Part shown: piece by piece, positions 1-7,463 of the stretch
How positions within the stretch are numbered: position 1 is the first letter of the stretch
Layout: every line of letters starts with the position of its first letter
Assembly: GCA_030595845.1 (NCBI GenBank)
Contig: JAUVCL010000014.1
Span: 1 to 20,744, forward strand
Direction of reading: 5' to 3'
Source of the DNA: Campylobacterota bacterium
GTDB taxonomy: Bacteria; Campylobacterota; Campylobacteria; Campylobacterales; Sulfurovaceae
Length of the DNA stretch: 20,744 bases
Notes under the pieces: generated by a model
What the model was told of the DNA's origin: nothing
Database searches by the model: none
The model's input: the letters and a program-made list of their open reading frames with translations, nothing else
Position numbers and translations under genes: made by a program

Positions 1-140
1 ATATAGTTAAGCCATGATTTGTGTATGCCTTCAAAAATAGCGGCATCCTGATTGACTAAAAAAAGGAACATGACTGGAGCGAGGAGAAGACGGATGAAAG
101 CTAAAATATTGGGGATGTTAAATATTTGTGAGTTTTGCAT
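1..140 (-). CDS. pgsA: CDP-diacylglycerol-glycerol-3-phosphate 3-phosphatidyltransferase, N-terminal 46 residues (partial)
   Basis: Only the first 46 codons lie in the window; the gene runs off the left edge. The start ATG (138-140) has a GAGG ribosome-binding site about ten bases upstream. The protein begins MQNSQIFNIPNILAFIRLLL: the NIPNxLxxxRxxLxP pattern followed by a hydrophobic stretch is the classic N-terminus of bacterial PgsA, the inner-membrane enzyme that makes phosphatidylglycerol phosphate from CDP-diacylglycerol and glycerol 3-phosphate. The catalytic CDP-alcohol phosphotransferase motif lies outside the window, so another member of that superfamily is possible but less likely. 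It is the last visible gene of the minus-strand block, separated from the fabL-like gene by a 262-bp gap filled with a dispersed repeat. Confidence 0.8.
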   Translation of the reverse strand, partial: MQNSQIFNIPNILAFIRLLLAPVMFLFLVNQDAAIFEGIHKSWLNY

Positions 141-166
141 CAGTTTTTTCCTCTTTTAATGTTTTA

Positions 167-400
167 CTCGTTCCCATGCTGCGCGTGGGAATGCATATTT
201 AAGATTAGTCGGTTTATTTATTTTTCCACATAATTTAACTAGTGGCATTATTTCTTTCTTCTACCCCAAGGGCACTTCCTTACTTCGTTCACGGCGTTTT
301 TTTAGAAAAAACGAAGCAAAAAATCGTCTGCACTCTCAAATCGCTTTGCTTTCAATGGTGTTCGTGCAGACAAGCATGCTATCACGTGATTGATTGATGG
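167..400 (+). repeat. Dispersed non-coding repeat, copy 1
   Basis: This fills the gap between the fabL-like gene and pgsA. It matches 7213-7431 in the same orientation. Blocks identical in both copies are the hairpin CTCGTTCCCATGC at its left end, 22 bases at 257-278, 30 bases at 282-311 and 19 bases at 337-355. Internal dyads are TTCCCATGC/GCGTGGGAA (172-191, one G-T pair), CGTTTTTT/AAAAAACG (295-313) and GTCTGCAC/GTGCAGAC (326-333 with 364-371). No ORF is seen inside. It looks like a REP- or MITE-like non-autonomous element; the family is not identified. Confidence 0.8.
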
Positions 401-402
401 GG

Positions 403-1182
403 TTAACGGAACGTAGTTCCACCATCAACAACTAAAGTTTGACCTGTGATCCATGAGGCTTCTTCTGTACATAAGAAGTATACAGAACCTGCAAGGTCAT
501 CGGGACTTCCCATTCTATTTACTGCTGAACGTTTAATGGTTTCTGCTTTTACTTCTTCATAGTTTGTAAATGCTTTAAGTGCATCTGTATCGATAGGTCC
601 ACCAGATACAGCATTGACTCTAATACCCATCGCTCCAAGTTCAACAGCCGCGTAGCGGCTCATGGCCTCAACTGCTGCCTTGTTTGTACCGTGACCAGCA
701 TAGTTATCGATATAAATAAGGTTTCCCGTTGAACTTAGTGTTACGATAGCACCACCACCATTCTTTTGCATACGTACAGCAGATTCTTGAGAACCACGTA
801 CAAAGGCACCTACCGTTGCAGTATAGATATTTTGTAAACCTTTGGCAGGACGAAGTTTCATAAATTTACCATAGCCCCCAACAACAGGACGACCGTAGAT
901 CATTGCATTAGATACAAAAAAGTCTACTCTGTCAAAATCTTTATCAATTTCTAGAAAAAGAGGTTTAAACTCATCAAGTTCTAAAATATTAAGAGGATAC
1001 GCTTTTGCTTTAATACCATACTTGCTCTCCAAATCAGCAGCAATCTCATTGGCGATTTCTTTGTTGGAGTTATATGTAAAAGCAATATTTACACCATTTT
1101 GAGCAAATTTTTCTGCTACAGCTTTACCGATACCTTTGGTTGCACCTGTGATAACAAGTGTTTTACCTTTCATATTTGACAT
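403..1182 (-). CDS. fabL: FabL-type enoyl-[acyl-carrier-protein] reductase (SDR family)
   Basis: 259 residues, usual for a classical short-chain dehydrogenase. The cofactor motif TGATKGIG is at residues 12-19 and the C-terminal GQTLVVDGG at 247-255. The catalytic tyrosine is not in the usual YxxxK spacing: it is Y161 with K168 (Y-x6-K), behind S150/S151. That spacing, with NAVSGGPIDTDALK at 190-203, is what I remember from Bacillus subtilis FabL, which reduces the trans-2-enoyl-ACP double bond in the last step of fatty-acid elongation with NADPH. So I call it FabL rather than a FabG ketoreductase. The start has a GGAG site formed by the last codons of dapA, and only two bases separate the genes, so they are translated from one message. 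The substrate is inferred from family resemblance. Confidence 0.75.
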   Translation of the reverse strand: MSNMKGKTLVITGATKGIGKAVAEKFAQNGVNIAFTYNSNKEIANEIAADLESKYGIKAKAYPLNILELDEFKPLFLEIDKDFDRVDFFVSNAMIYGRPVVGGYGKFMKLRPAKGLQNIYTATVGAFVRGSQESAVRMQKNGGGAIVTLSSTGNLIYIDNYAGHGTNKAAVEAMSRYAAVELGAMGIRVNAVSGGPIDTDALKAFTNYEEVKAETIKRSAVNRMGSPDDLAGSVYFLCTEEASWITGQTLVVDGGTTFR

Positions 1183-1184
1183 GG

Positions 1185-2078
1185 TTACGCTCCTACAATT
1201 TTATATTTTTTCATGACTGTTTCTATCTTTTTCATATTCTCAACACTTGGTGCCACAAGAGGTAGTCTATACTCAAGTGTATCCGTCAGACCTGCAATGT
1301 ACATGGCAGCTTTGATAGGAATAGGGTTACTTTCACAGAAAAGTACTTTATTGATATCAAAGAGTTCATCATTGATAGCTTTAGAGGTAACAAAATCACC
1401 CTTAAGTGCTGCATGTGTAAGTTCTGCTTTCATGTCTGGCAAAAGGTTTGCCGTCACTGATGTGATCCCTTTCCCTCCACTGGCCAAGATAGGAAAGTCA
1501 ATTGCATCATCACCGGAGAAGACATAAAGATCAGGCACTTTAGCAAGAAGTTCAACCGTTCTTTCTATAGAACCTGTTGCTTCTTTGATACCCATAATGT
1601 TTTCTACATCATCAAAAAGTCTTTTGACTGTGTCTGGCAAGATGTCAACACCCGTACGTCCAGGTACATTGTAAAGCATAAAAGGTACTTTGACGGCACT
1701 TGCAATGGCTTTATAATGCTGGTAAAGTCCTTCCTGACTTGGTTTATTGTAGTAAGGACTGACTGAAAACAGTGCATCCACACCACACTCTTCAGCATGT
1801 TTGGCAATGTCTATGGCTTCATGTGTTGCATTGCTTCCTGCACCGGCAAGTACTTTTGTAGTCGTACCTTTACACACTTCACCAGCGATCTCAATACATC
1901 TTTTATGTTCATCATGACTGAGTGTTGCAGATTCACCTGTTGTTCCAACAGGACAAACAGCATCTATGCCATTGTTTATCTGTCTTTGGATAAGTGTTGC
2001 AAAAGTTGCTTCATCCAGGGTTCCATTTTTAAATGGTGTAATCAGTGCAGTAGTTGCACCTGTAATATAGTTATTCAT
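1185..2078 (-). CDS. dapA: 4-hydroxy-tetrahydrodipicolinate synthase
   Basis: 297 residues, full length for DapA. It condenses pyruvate with aspartate semialdehyde, the first committed step to meso-diaminopimelate (peptidoglycan cross-links) and lysine. The (beta/alpha)8 aldolase landmarks are present: GTTGES at 45-50 with the proton-relay threonines T46/T47, Y110, LYNVPGRTG with Y136 and R141, and the Schiff-base lysine K165 in GIKEATG. The ribosome-binding site TTAGGA overlaps the TAG stop of the upstream M16 gene, ten bases away, and the fabL-like gene follows after two bases. This indicates co-transcription with both neighbours. In this context the main product use is likely cell-wall DAP. 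Confidence 0.97.
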   Translation of the reverse strand: MNNYITGATTALITPFKNGTLDEATFATLIQRQINNGIDAVCPVGTTGESATLSHDEHKRCIEIAGEVCKGTTTKVLAGAGSNATHEAIDIAKHAEECGVDALFSVSPYYNKPSQEGLYQHYKAIASAVKVPFMLYNVPGRTGVDILPDTVKRLFDDVENIMGIKEATGSIERTVELLAKVPDLYVFSGDDAIDFPILASGGKGITSVTANLLPDMKAELTHAALKGDFVTSKAINDELFDINKVLFCESNPIPIKAAMYIAGLTDTLEYRLPLVAPSVENMKKIETVMKKYKIVGA

Positions 2079-2088
2079 CTATTACGTC

Positions 2089-3390
2089 CTAATTCTTTTT
2101 AAGTATCACTGTTGTTGAAAAATTGTGATCAAAATACTTTTTAGCTGTATCGCTAATATCTTTGAGTGTAATTTTATCTAATTTCTCTTCATATTCAAGT
2201 AAAGGCTGTATATTTCCTTTAACATAATAATCTCCATAGAGTCCCGCAACGGAAGATGAACTCTCCAAAGAGTAGATAAACTCTGCTTTTGTGTTGATCT
2301 TGACTTTGTCCAGCTCTGCTTGTGTGACGTCACCGTTTTTGAGTTTTTCAAGTTGAAGCAGTATCTCTTTTTCCAGTACATCCAACGATGCTGTTGGCGA
2401 ACACATAGCCATGATAAGGAAAACGCCTGGATCGGTCAGTTCCATATTGTATCCATAGACCTGGTTTGCGAGTTGTTTGTCATTGACAATGGTTTTTTCA
2501 AACCACGAACTTTTCCCAGAACTTAAGATGTGACTAATAGCAGATAGTGCTACCTGATCTTCATGTTCATAATTAGGGATAGAGTAGGTGATAGCAATCG
2601 TATCTACCTTATTACTCTCTTTATGAAGCACAGCTCTTTTTGCACCATCTACTTTTGGTTCAACTGCTGTCACTTTTGGGATGGTATGTTCATTTTTGAT
2701 CTTTCCAAAATAGGTCTCTGCCTCAGTAAAAACCTCTTCAGGTTTAATGTCACCCGCAACGATCAAAATGGCATTACCTGGTTGATAATAACGTTGATAG
2801 AAGTCTCTGATGTCTTCTATTTTCCATGAAAGAATGTCTTCCATAAAACCAATAGGAAGCCAGTGATAAGGATGATAGGTAAAATGTGTGTTAAACACTC
2901 TAAAGTACAAGTAACCCATAGGATTATTATCTGTACGTAAACGTCTCTCTTCAGCTACAACATCACGCTCTTTTTGAAACTCTTCGTCTGTGAGTTTCAG
3001 GTTATGCATGAGTTCTGAAAAAAGATCCAGACTCAGTGCCAGGTTTTTACTTGCAGTTTTGATGTAGTAGTGTGTTTTATCAAACCCTGTAGCTGCATTG
3101 TTCACGCCACCGCGACTTTTTACAATGGTGTCAAATTCACCTTCTTTGAGTTTCTCTGTAGATTTAAAAGCAAGGTGCTCAAGCATATGTGCCATACCAC
3201 TTTTACCCATGACTTCGTTTCTGCTTCCTACTTTGTAGTAGATGTCTGTGGTGATAACACCTGAGTCGTTATCCATAGGTATGACAACGATCTGCATGCC
3301 GTTATCGAGTGTTTTTGTAAAATGTTTTGGCAATGAGTTAGCCATTAGTACCCCTGTAAATAGTAATAGTGTAAAGAATAAATTTTTCAT
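2089..3390 (-). CDS. M16 family zinc metallopeptidase, exported
   Basis: 433 residues from the ATG that overlaps the pyrD stop by one base (TAATG); an in-frame TTG three codons earlier (3399) is possible, but the ATG gives the cleaner signal peptide MKNLFFTLLLFTGVLMANS. The inverted zinc motif HxxEH reads H68-M-L-E71-H72, with the distal ligand glutamate at E147 in VVAEERR, the expected distance. This is the catalytic half of the M16 (pitrilysin/processing-peptidase) fold, followed by the C-terminal M16 domain with the single-chain length of bacterial PqqL/YmxG-like enzymes. It probably acts in the periplasm on unfolded peptides; the substrate is unknown. The placement between pyrD and dapA is, as I recall, conserved in Campylobacter. 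The stop codon is TAG. Confidence 0.93.
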   Translation of the reverse strand: MKNLFFTLLLFTGVLMANSLPKHFTKTLDNGMQIVVIPMDNDSGVITTDIYYKVGSRNEVMGKSGMAHMLEHLAFKSTEKLKEGEFDTIVKSRGGVNNAATGFDKTHYYIKTASKNLALSLDLFSELMHNLKLTDEEFQKERDVVAEERRLRTDNNPMGYLYFRVFNTHFTYHPYHWLPIGFMEDILSWKIEDIRDFYQRYYQPGNAILIVAGDIKPEEVFTEAETYFGKIKNEHTIPKVTAVEPKVDGAKRAVLHKESNKVDTIAITYSIPNYEHEDQVALSAISHILSSGKSSWFEKTIVNDKQLANQVYGYNMELTDPGVFLIMAMCSPTASLDVLEKEILLQLEKLKNGDVTQAELDKVKINTKAEFIYSLESSSSVAGLYGDYYVKGNIQPLLEYEEKLDKITLKDISDTAKKYFDHNFSTTVILKKN

Positions 3391-4454
3391 TATTTCCAAT
3401 CTGCTCCAATAGCTTCGCTTATATGTTTATATCCATCTTTTTGTAAGAGTTGGATGAGTCCTTCATTGATCTCTTTAATAAGTGCAGGACCTCTGTAGAC
3501 AAGCATAGAGTAAACCTGCACCAAAGAAGCTCCGGCTTTAATACGTCTATAGGCTTCTTCAGCAGAGTCTATACCTCCCACAGAGATGAGTAACGTTTTA
3601 CCATAGAGTTCTTTACCTAAAGCTTTGAAAAGTTGGTACGATTTTTCTGTAAGCAGTGCACCGGAGATCCCACCAAAGTCTTTTGCATGTTCTGTGAGTG
3701 AATAATCTATGGTTGTGTTAGTTGCGATGATTCCTGCTGCACCTGCATCAACTGCTGTCTTACATAAAGTGATGGCATCTTCAGGTTCCATGTCCGGAGC
3801 AATTTTAAGTAGGACAGGTTGAGAAGTGATCTCTTTTGCCATTTTAAAGATAGCGTTTATGAATGTTTCATTTTGAAGATCTCTTAGTCCTGGTGTGTTA
3901 GGAGAAGAGATGTTGATAACAATGTAGTCACCATACTCTTTAAATGCTCTAAAAAGTGTTTCATAGTCACCCAGTGCATCATCCTCTGATGTAAGTTTGT
4001 TCTTACCGATATTGATACCCATTGGGTAGTCAAAGAAGTAGAGTTTTTTAAGACGCTCCAACATATAGTCACGGCCTTTGTTGTTAAAGCCCATGGCATT
4101 TTGGATAGATTGATCTTCAATGAGTCTAAAAAGTCTTGGTTTGGCATTACCGTCTTGTGGCTTGGGTGTGACCGTACCTATCTCTGTAAAGCCCATCCCG
4201 ATGGTTGGCATGGCAGTGATGTATTGTCCATTTTTATCAAATCCCGCACCCAGACCAACAGGGTTTTGAAAGGTTCTTCCAAAAATCTCTTGTTGAAGTA
4301 TAGGGTGTGTGACAAAGTAGTGGTCTTTAACCCGGCGTAATAAGCTAGGGCAGTGAGCAATAGTGCGAAGTCCAAATCCTGCAAGCGTGTGTGCTGTTTC
4401 AGGATCAAGTTTAAAAAGGATTTTTTTGAGGTTTTGGTAAGAAAAAAATGACAA
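3390..4454 (-). CDS. pyrD: Dihydroorotate dehydrogenase (quinone), class 2
   Basis: 354 residues. It oxidises dihydroorotate to orotate in pyrimidine synthesis and passes electrons via FMN to membrane quinone. Class 2 is shown by the extra N-terminal amphipathic region (residues 1-50) and by serine as catalytic base: S184 in NISSPNTPGLRDLQ (181-194). Other FMN/substrate motifs are NPVGLGAGFDKNG (64-76), GTVTPKPQDGNAKPR (93-107), NAMGFNNKG (119-127), LLKIAPD (215-221) and SVGGIDS (291-297). The stop TAA shares a base with the ATG of the M16 gene. The C. jejuni order I remember has msbA between cysS and pyrD; here an outer-membrane barrel gene sits there instead, 17 bp upstream. Confidence 0.97.
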   Translation of the reverse strand: MSFFSYQNLKKILFKLDPETAHTLAGFGLRTIAHCPSLLRRVKDHYFVTHPILQQEIFGRTFQNPVGLGAGFDKNGQYITAMPTIGMGFTEIGTVTPKPQDGNAKPRLFRLIEDQSIQNAMGFNNKGRDYMLERLKKLYFFDYPMGINIGKNKLTSEDDALGDYETLFRAFKEYGDYIVINISSPNTPGLRDLQNETFINAIFKMAKEITSQPVLLKIAPDMEPEDAITLCKTAVDAGAAGIIATNTTIDYSLTEHAKDFGGISGALLTEKSYQLFKALGKELYGKTLLISVGGIDSAEEAYRRIKAGASLVQVYSMLVYRGPALIKEINEGLIQLLQKDGYKHISEAIGADWK

Positions 4455-4471
4455 GGTAAAGCTCCGGTAGT

Positions 4472-5002
4472 TTAAAAGAAATAATGCATGGCAAGTGTGC
4501 CACCGTGAAGATCATCGAGGAAGTCCAAATTTTGAACACTGTAGTAATGGTAACTTAGATCTATATCGACATTATCTGTTGCATAGATGATAAATCCAAA
4601 GTTTGCACCAAAATAAAAACCATTTGTCTCTTCGAATAATTCCCTATCTTCGGGATCTATGTTTACTGGTATATTACTATCATCATAAGACATGTATCCG
4701 ACAACAGCACCTAGATAAGGTCTAAGTTTTGCTGTGCCAAACATATTATCTAAAAGTATTTTATCTATCTCTACATGGGCACCAAAATATGAATCTTGAG
4801 TATAGTCAAGAGCAAATATTGTTCTCCAGTCCAATGATTGTTGACCATAACTTAGAGCAATACCACCTTCCGATGAGGCATCTCCGGGATCAGTATTAAT
4901 ATTTTGTGCTGAAATCGACAATCCTATAAATGGATAGTCTTTATCATTTTGTCCAAAGAGTAAAGAGGTAAACAGTAAAGACAGAAAAAATGCTTTGGAC
5001 AT
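4472..5002 (-). CDS. Small outer-membrane beta-barrel protein, function unknown
   Basis: 176 residues with a signal peptide (MSKAFFLSLLFTSLLFG, cleavage near residue 17). The rest alternates polar and hydrophobic/aromatic residues in strands of about ten residues separated by acidic turns (for example residues 103-126), and the chain ends in HYFF. A terminal aromatic residue is the usual insertion signal for the Bam machinery. Size suggests an eight-stranded OmpA/OmpW-like barrel. I do not recognise a specific family. The start has AAAGGG five bases upstream. Its promoter region carries three 10-bp tandem repeats (5037-5066), so expression may vary between lineages. It is 17 bp upstream of pyrD and may be co-transcribed with it. 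Confidence 0.75.
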   Translation of the reverse strand: MSKAFFLSLLFTSLLFGQNDKDYPFIGLSISAQNINTDPGDASSEGGIALSYGQQSLDWRTIFALDYTQDSYFGAHVEIDKILLDNMFGTAKLRPYLGAVVGYMSYDDSNIPVNIDPEDRELFEETNGFYFGANFGFIIYATDNVDIDLSYHYYSVQNLDFLDDLHGGTLAMHYFF

Positions 5003-5036
5003 TATTACCCTTTATAAAAATCAATTTAGTATTTGA

Positions 5037-5066
5037 ATATAATATCATATAATATCATATAATATC
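5037..5066. repeat. Three perfect 10-bp tandem repeats in a promoter region
   Basis: ATATAATATC occurs three times head to tail, with two more bases of a fourth copy. It lies 35-64 bp upstream of the barrel gene start at 5002. Read on the minus strand it offers overlapping -10-like hexamers (TATATT, TATTAT). The period matches one DNA turn. Confidence 0.85.
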
Positions 5067-5113
5067 ATTATAGGCCATTTCAAGCGTAAATAAATGTTTG
5101 TTATGACAATTAT

Positions 5114-6514
5114 TTACGTTTTTTCCCATAGTGTGCCATCTGCTGTATCCATGATGGAAATACCCTCTGCGATAAGTGCATCGCGGATGGTATCTGAACG
5201 TTCAAAGTTTTTTTCTTTTTTGGCTGTTGTACGTTCTGTCAAAAGGTTTTCTATTTTTTCTTTGAGGGCTTCATCTACACCGATCTGAAAATAAGAGAAT
5301 GGTTCTTTTGCTCCAAAGCCAAGGAGTGTATCGATGAAGGCTATATTGGCCAATGTTTCTTTTTTTAATGCTTTGTCCTTAGGATTGACATCAAGTGCAT
5401 CATTTGTGTTTGCTAGCATATCATCTATGACTGCAAGCGCAATGGAAATGTTAAGGTCATCACCCATGGCATCAAGCAGTGACTGTTTAAATGTTTTGTT
5501 GGCAGCTGAGCCTTTACCCGGACTCACACGTTTTTTCAGTCTGTAGAGTTTGTCGAGTCTTTTTTTAGAAGTTTGCAACTCTTCTTCAGAAAAGTTAAAG
5601 TCATTTCTGTAATGTACGGAGTTGAGGTAATAACGCAATACTTCTCCATCATAGATTTTGAGTGCATCACCCAGGAAAAAACTGTTTCCTAAAGATTTAC
5701 TCATCTTCTCTCCGTCTATCTGTACAAAACCGTTATGCATCCAGTATTTAGCCAGTTCATGTCCCGTAGCACAGCGACTTTGGGCTGCTTCATTTTCATG
5801 GTGTGGGAAAAGAAGGTCTGCCCCACCACCATGGATATCTATACTGTACTCATCCGAACCTTTAAAGTGTTTTTCAATCATCGCTGAACACTCAATGTGC
5901 CAGCCTGGACGACCAGAAGAGAAGGCAGTATCAAAACAGATGTCCTCATCTCCTTTACAGGCTTTCCAAAGTGCAAAATCTTTTGGATTCCTTTTTTCAG
6001 AGGTATGCGCTACACGGCTTTGATTGTCGTCATCGTTACCTACCTGGTGAGAGATATCTCCATAGTGCTCATCTTTGGAAGTATCAAAGTAAACATCACC
6101 GGTAGAGATAACATAGGCTATATCTTTGTCAATGAGTTTTTGGATCATGTTCTCAATAGCTTCTAGTGATTCAGTGGCCTTTGGCTCAATGTCAGCACGT
6201 TGTACGCCAAGTGCAGACATCTCTTCAATGTAACGTGCAATGTAATAAGAGGTGATCTCTGCCATACTTTTACCGGTCTCTTCGACTTTTTTAATGATCT
6301 TGTCATCGATATCGGTAAAGTTTTTCCCCATAGTTACTTTGTATTTGAGTGCTTTGAGGGTACGGGAAAGAAGGTCAAAGGCAAGAGAAGATCTTGCATG
6401 ACCTAAATGGGCGTCATCATAGACTGTAGGTCCACAAATATAGATGCTTGCTTCACCTTTATTTATAGGTTCAAAAGGAAGTTTTGTTTTTTTTACGCTG
6501 TCATAAATGTACAT
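5114..6514 (-). CDS. cysS: Cysteinyl-tRNA synthetase
   Basis: 466 residues, standard length for this class I synthetase, which charges tRNA-Cys in the cytoplasm. The HIGH-type motif is H36-L-G-H39 and the KMSKS motif is exact at 270-274. Zinc ligands that recognise the cysteine thiol are C27 (YICGPTVYD), C209 (WHIECS), H238 and E242 (FPHHENEAAQ). HGGGADLLFPHHENE at 228-242 is diagnostic for CysS over other class I enzymes. The C-terminal DALR/anticodon region ends in GTLWEKT. It is the first gene of the minus-strand block, diverging from the PAS gene; a TATAAT on the minus strand at 6548-6553 is the likely -10 element. Confidence 0.98.
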   Translation of the reverse strand: MYIYDSVKKTKLPFEPINKGEASIYICGPTVYDDAHLGHARSSLAFDLLSRTLKALKYKVTMGKNFTDIDDKIIKKVEETGKSMAEITSYYIARYIEEMSALGVQRADIEPKATESLEAIENMIQKLIDKDIAYVISTGDVYFDTSKDEHYGDISHQVGNDDDNQSRVAHTSEKRNPKDFALWKACKGDEDICFDTAFSSGRPGWHIECSAMIEKHFKGSDEYSIDIHGGGADLLFPHHENEAAQSRCATGHELAKYWMHNGFVQIDGEKMSKSLGNSFFLGDALKIYDGEVLRYYLNSVHYRNDFNFSEEELQTSKKRLDKLYRLKKRVSPGKGSAANKTFKQSLLDAMGDDLNISIALAVIDDMLANTNDALDVNPKDKALKKETLANIAFIDTLLGFGAKEPFSYFQIGVDEALKEKIENLLTERTTAKKEKNFERSDTIRDALIAEGISIMDTADGTLWEKT

Positions 6515-6547
6515 AGATATTGTATAACCTTTAATATTATTGTTATG

Positions 6548-6553
6548 ATTATA
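6548..6553 (-). promoter_or_regulatory. Probable -10 element of the cysS promoter
   Basis: Minus-strand TATAAT, 34-39 bases before the cysS start. No good -35 hexamer is visible, which is common for sigma-70 promoters in Campylobacterota. Confidence 0.4.
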
Positions 6554-6571
6554 GCTAAAGTATGGTTAGTT

Positions 6572-6600
6572 TTGTTTTTTAATCTTGGATAAAGTATAAT
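6572..6600 (+). promoter_or_regulatory. Probable sigma-70 promoter of the PAS gene
   Basis: TTGTTT (6572-6577), 17 bases, then a consensus TATAAT (6595-6600), about 65 bases before the start codon. A short dyad ATGAA-TCG-TTCAT (6636-6648) lies in the predicted leader just before the ribosome-binding site. Confidence 0.55.
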
Positions 6601-6664
6601 CAATTTGAGTAAAGATTACTATTTTTAATAATTGAATGAATCGTTCATATGAAGAAGGGAAACG

Positions 6665-7189
6665 ATGAATAATACGGATGGCATAGTGCAAACGACTCCA
6701 CTTGATAAAGAGATCACGGTTTTTAATAAAAGTGTATTTATTGTTGAGATAGATCTGGAAGGTAATATCGTTTATGCTAACAGGAGATATATCTCACTTT
6801 TAGGTTTTCCCGAGGAAAAACTTATGGGATCACCTTATCATCTGGTTTGGCATCCTGATATGCCAAGAGGTGTTTTAAAGGCGATGTGGAAAATCATTAC
6901 ACGTAGAAAAATATGGAGAGGATACCTTAAACATTTATGTCAGGATGGGTCATATTTTTGGACATTATCATATATGCATGCAAAACTTGATGATGAAGGC
7001 AGAATTATAGGATATGGTTCTACGGGGAAAGTAGCGTATGAAAGCTCAAGAAAAGAAGTAGAAAAAAAATATCAGGAACTTTCAGATGATAGACATATAG
7101 ATGATGAATATTTTATGTCTTCAGAAAACTATTATCAAACACAAATACTTCCGCAAGCTTACTATAACGAGTTTCCTGAAGAGAGATAA
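6665..7189 (+). CDS. Single PAS-domain sensor, Aer/CetB-like (energy taxis)
   Basis: 174 residues: a PAS fold at about 20-125, then a short charged tail without a transmembrane or signalling domain. HPDMP at 63-67, W75, W84-x-G86, DG at 94-95 and W99 follow the N-terminal PAS domain of E. coli Aer, which binds FAD and reports redox state. Campylobacter CetB has the same stand-alone layout and works with the membrane receptor CetA; no cetA-like gene lies in the window. The position matching Aer R57 (just before HPDMP) is W62 here, so cofactor binding is not assured. The start has AAGGG seven bases upstream and its own promoter. Specific assignment to CetB is inference; the PAS/Aer family is clear. 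Confidence 0.8.
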   Translation: MNNTDGIVQTTPLDKEITVFNKSVFIVEIDLEGNIVYANRRYISLLGFPEEKLMGSPYHLVWHPDMPRGVLKAMWKIITRRKIWRGYLKHLCQDGSYFWTLSYMHAKLDDEGRIIGYGSTGKVAYESSRKEVEKKYQELSDDRHIDDEYFMSSENYYQTQILPQAYYNEFPEER

Positions 7190-7212
7190 GGATAATCACC
7201 TTTTCTTCTTTT

Positions 7213-7431
7213 CTCGTTCCCATGCTTTGCGTGGGAATGCATACTTCAATTCGATTTACTTTAATATATTCCCATTCATTTTAATTGTGGCGTTGTTTTT
7301 CTCTTCTACCCCAAGGGCACTTCTTCACTTCGTTCACGGCGTTTTTTTAGAAAAAATCGATGCTCTTCTCACAAATCGCTTTGCTTTCAAGGGTGTTCGA
7401 AGTGACAGGGCACACTCCGTGTGATTAATGG
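7213..7431 (+). repeat. Dispersed non-coding repeat, copy 2
   Basis: Same element and orientation as 167-400, here between the converging PAS and murJ genes. Identical blocks: CTCGTTCCCATGC at 7213-7225, 22 bases at 7302-7323, 30 bases at 7327-7356 and 19 bases at 7372-7390, with diverged sequence between. The left-end hairpin differs only in its loop (TTT against TGC). No coding capacity is seen. Confidence 0.8.
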
Positions 7432-7441
7432 CATATTGTAG

Positions 7442-7457
7442 GGTCGGTTTACCGACC
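7442..7457. repeat. Short perfect hairpin next to repeat copy 2
   Basis: GGTCGGT-TT-ACCGACC, seven-base arms, ending seven bases before the murJ stop codon. No T-run follows on either strand, so it is a REP-like palindrome rather than a clear intrinsic terminator. Confidence 0.6.
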
Positions 7458-7463
7458 ATATGA

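Noticed and set aside
5037..5066. CRISPR-like array
   Set aside because: The units are 10 bp, directly adjacent with no spacers, and there are no cas genes.
5085..5118. Perfect 9-base dyad CGTAAATAA/TTATTTACG followed by six T on the plus strand, at the cysS stop
   Set aside because: It has terminator form only for plus-strand transcription, and no plus-strand gene precedes it; in the cysS direction there is no T-run.
5658..6023. A 121-residue plus-strand open frame opposite cysS
   Set aside because: It lies fully opposite the zinc-binding and KMSKS region of cysS and has no credible start or motif.
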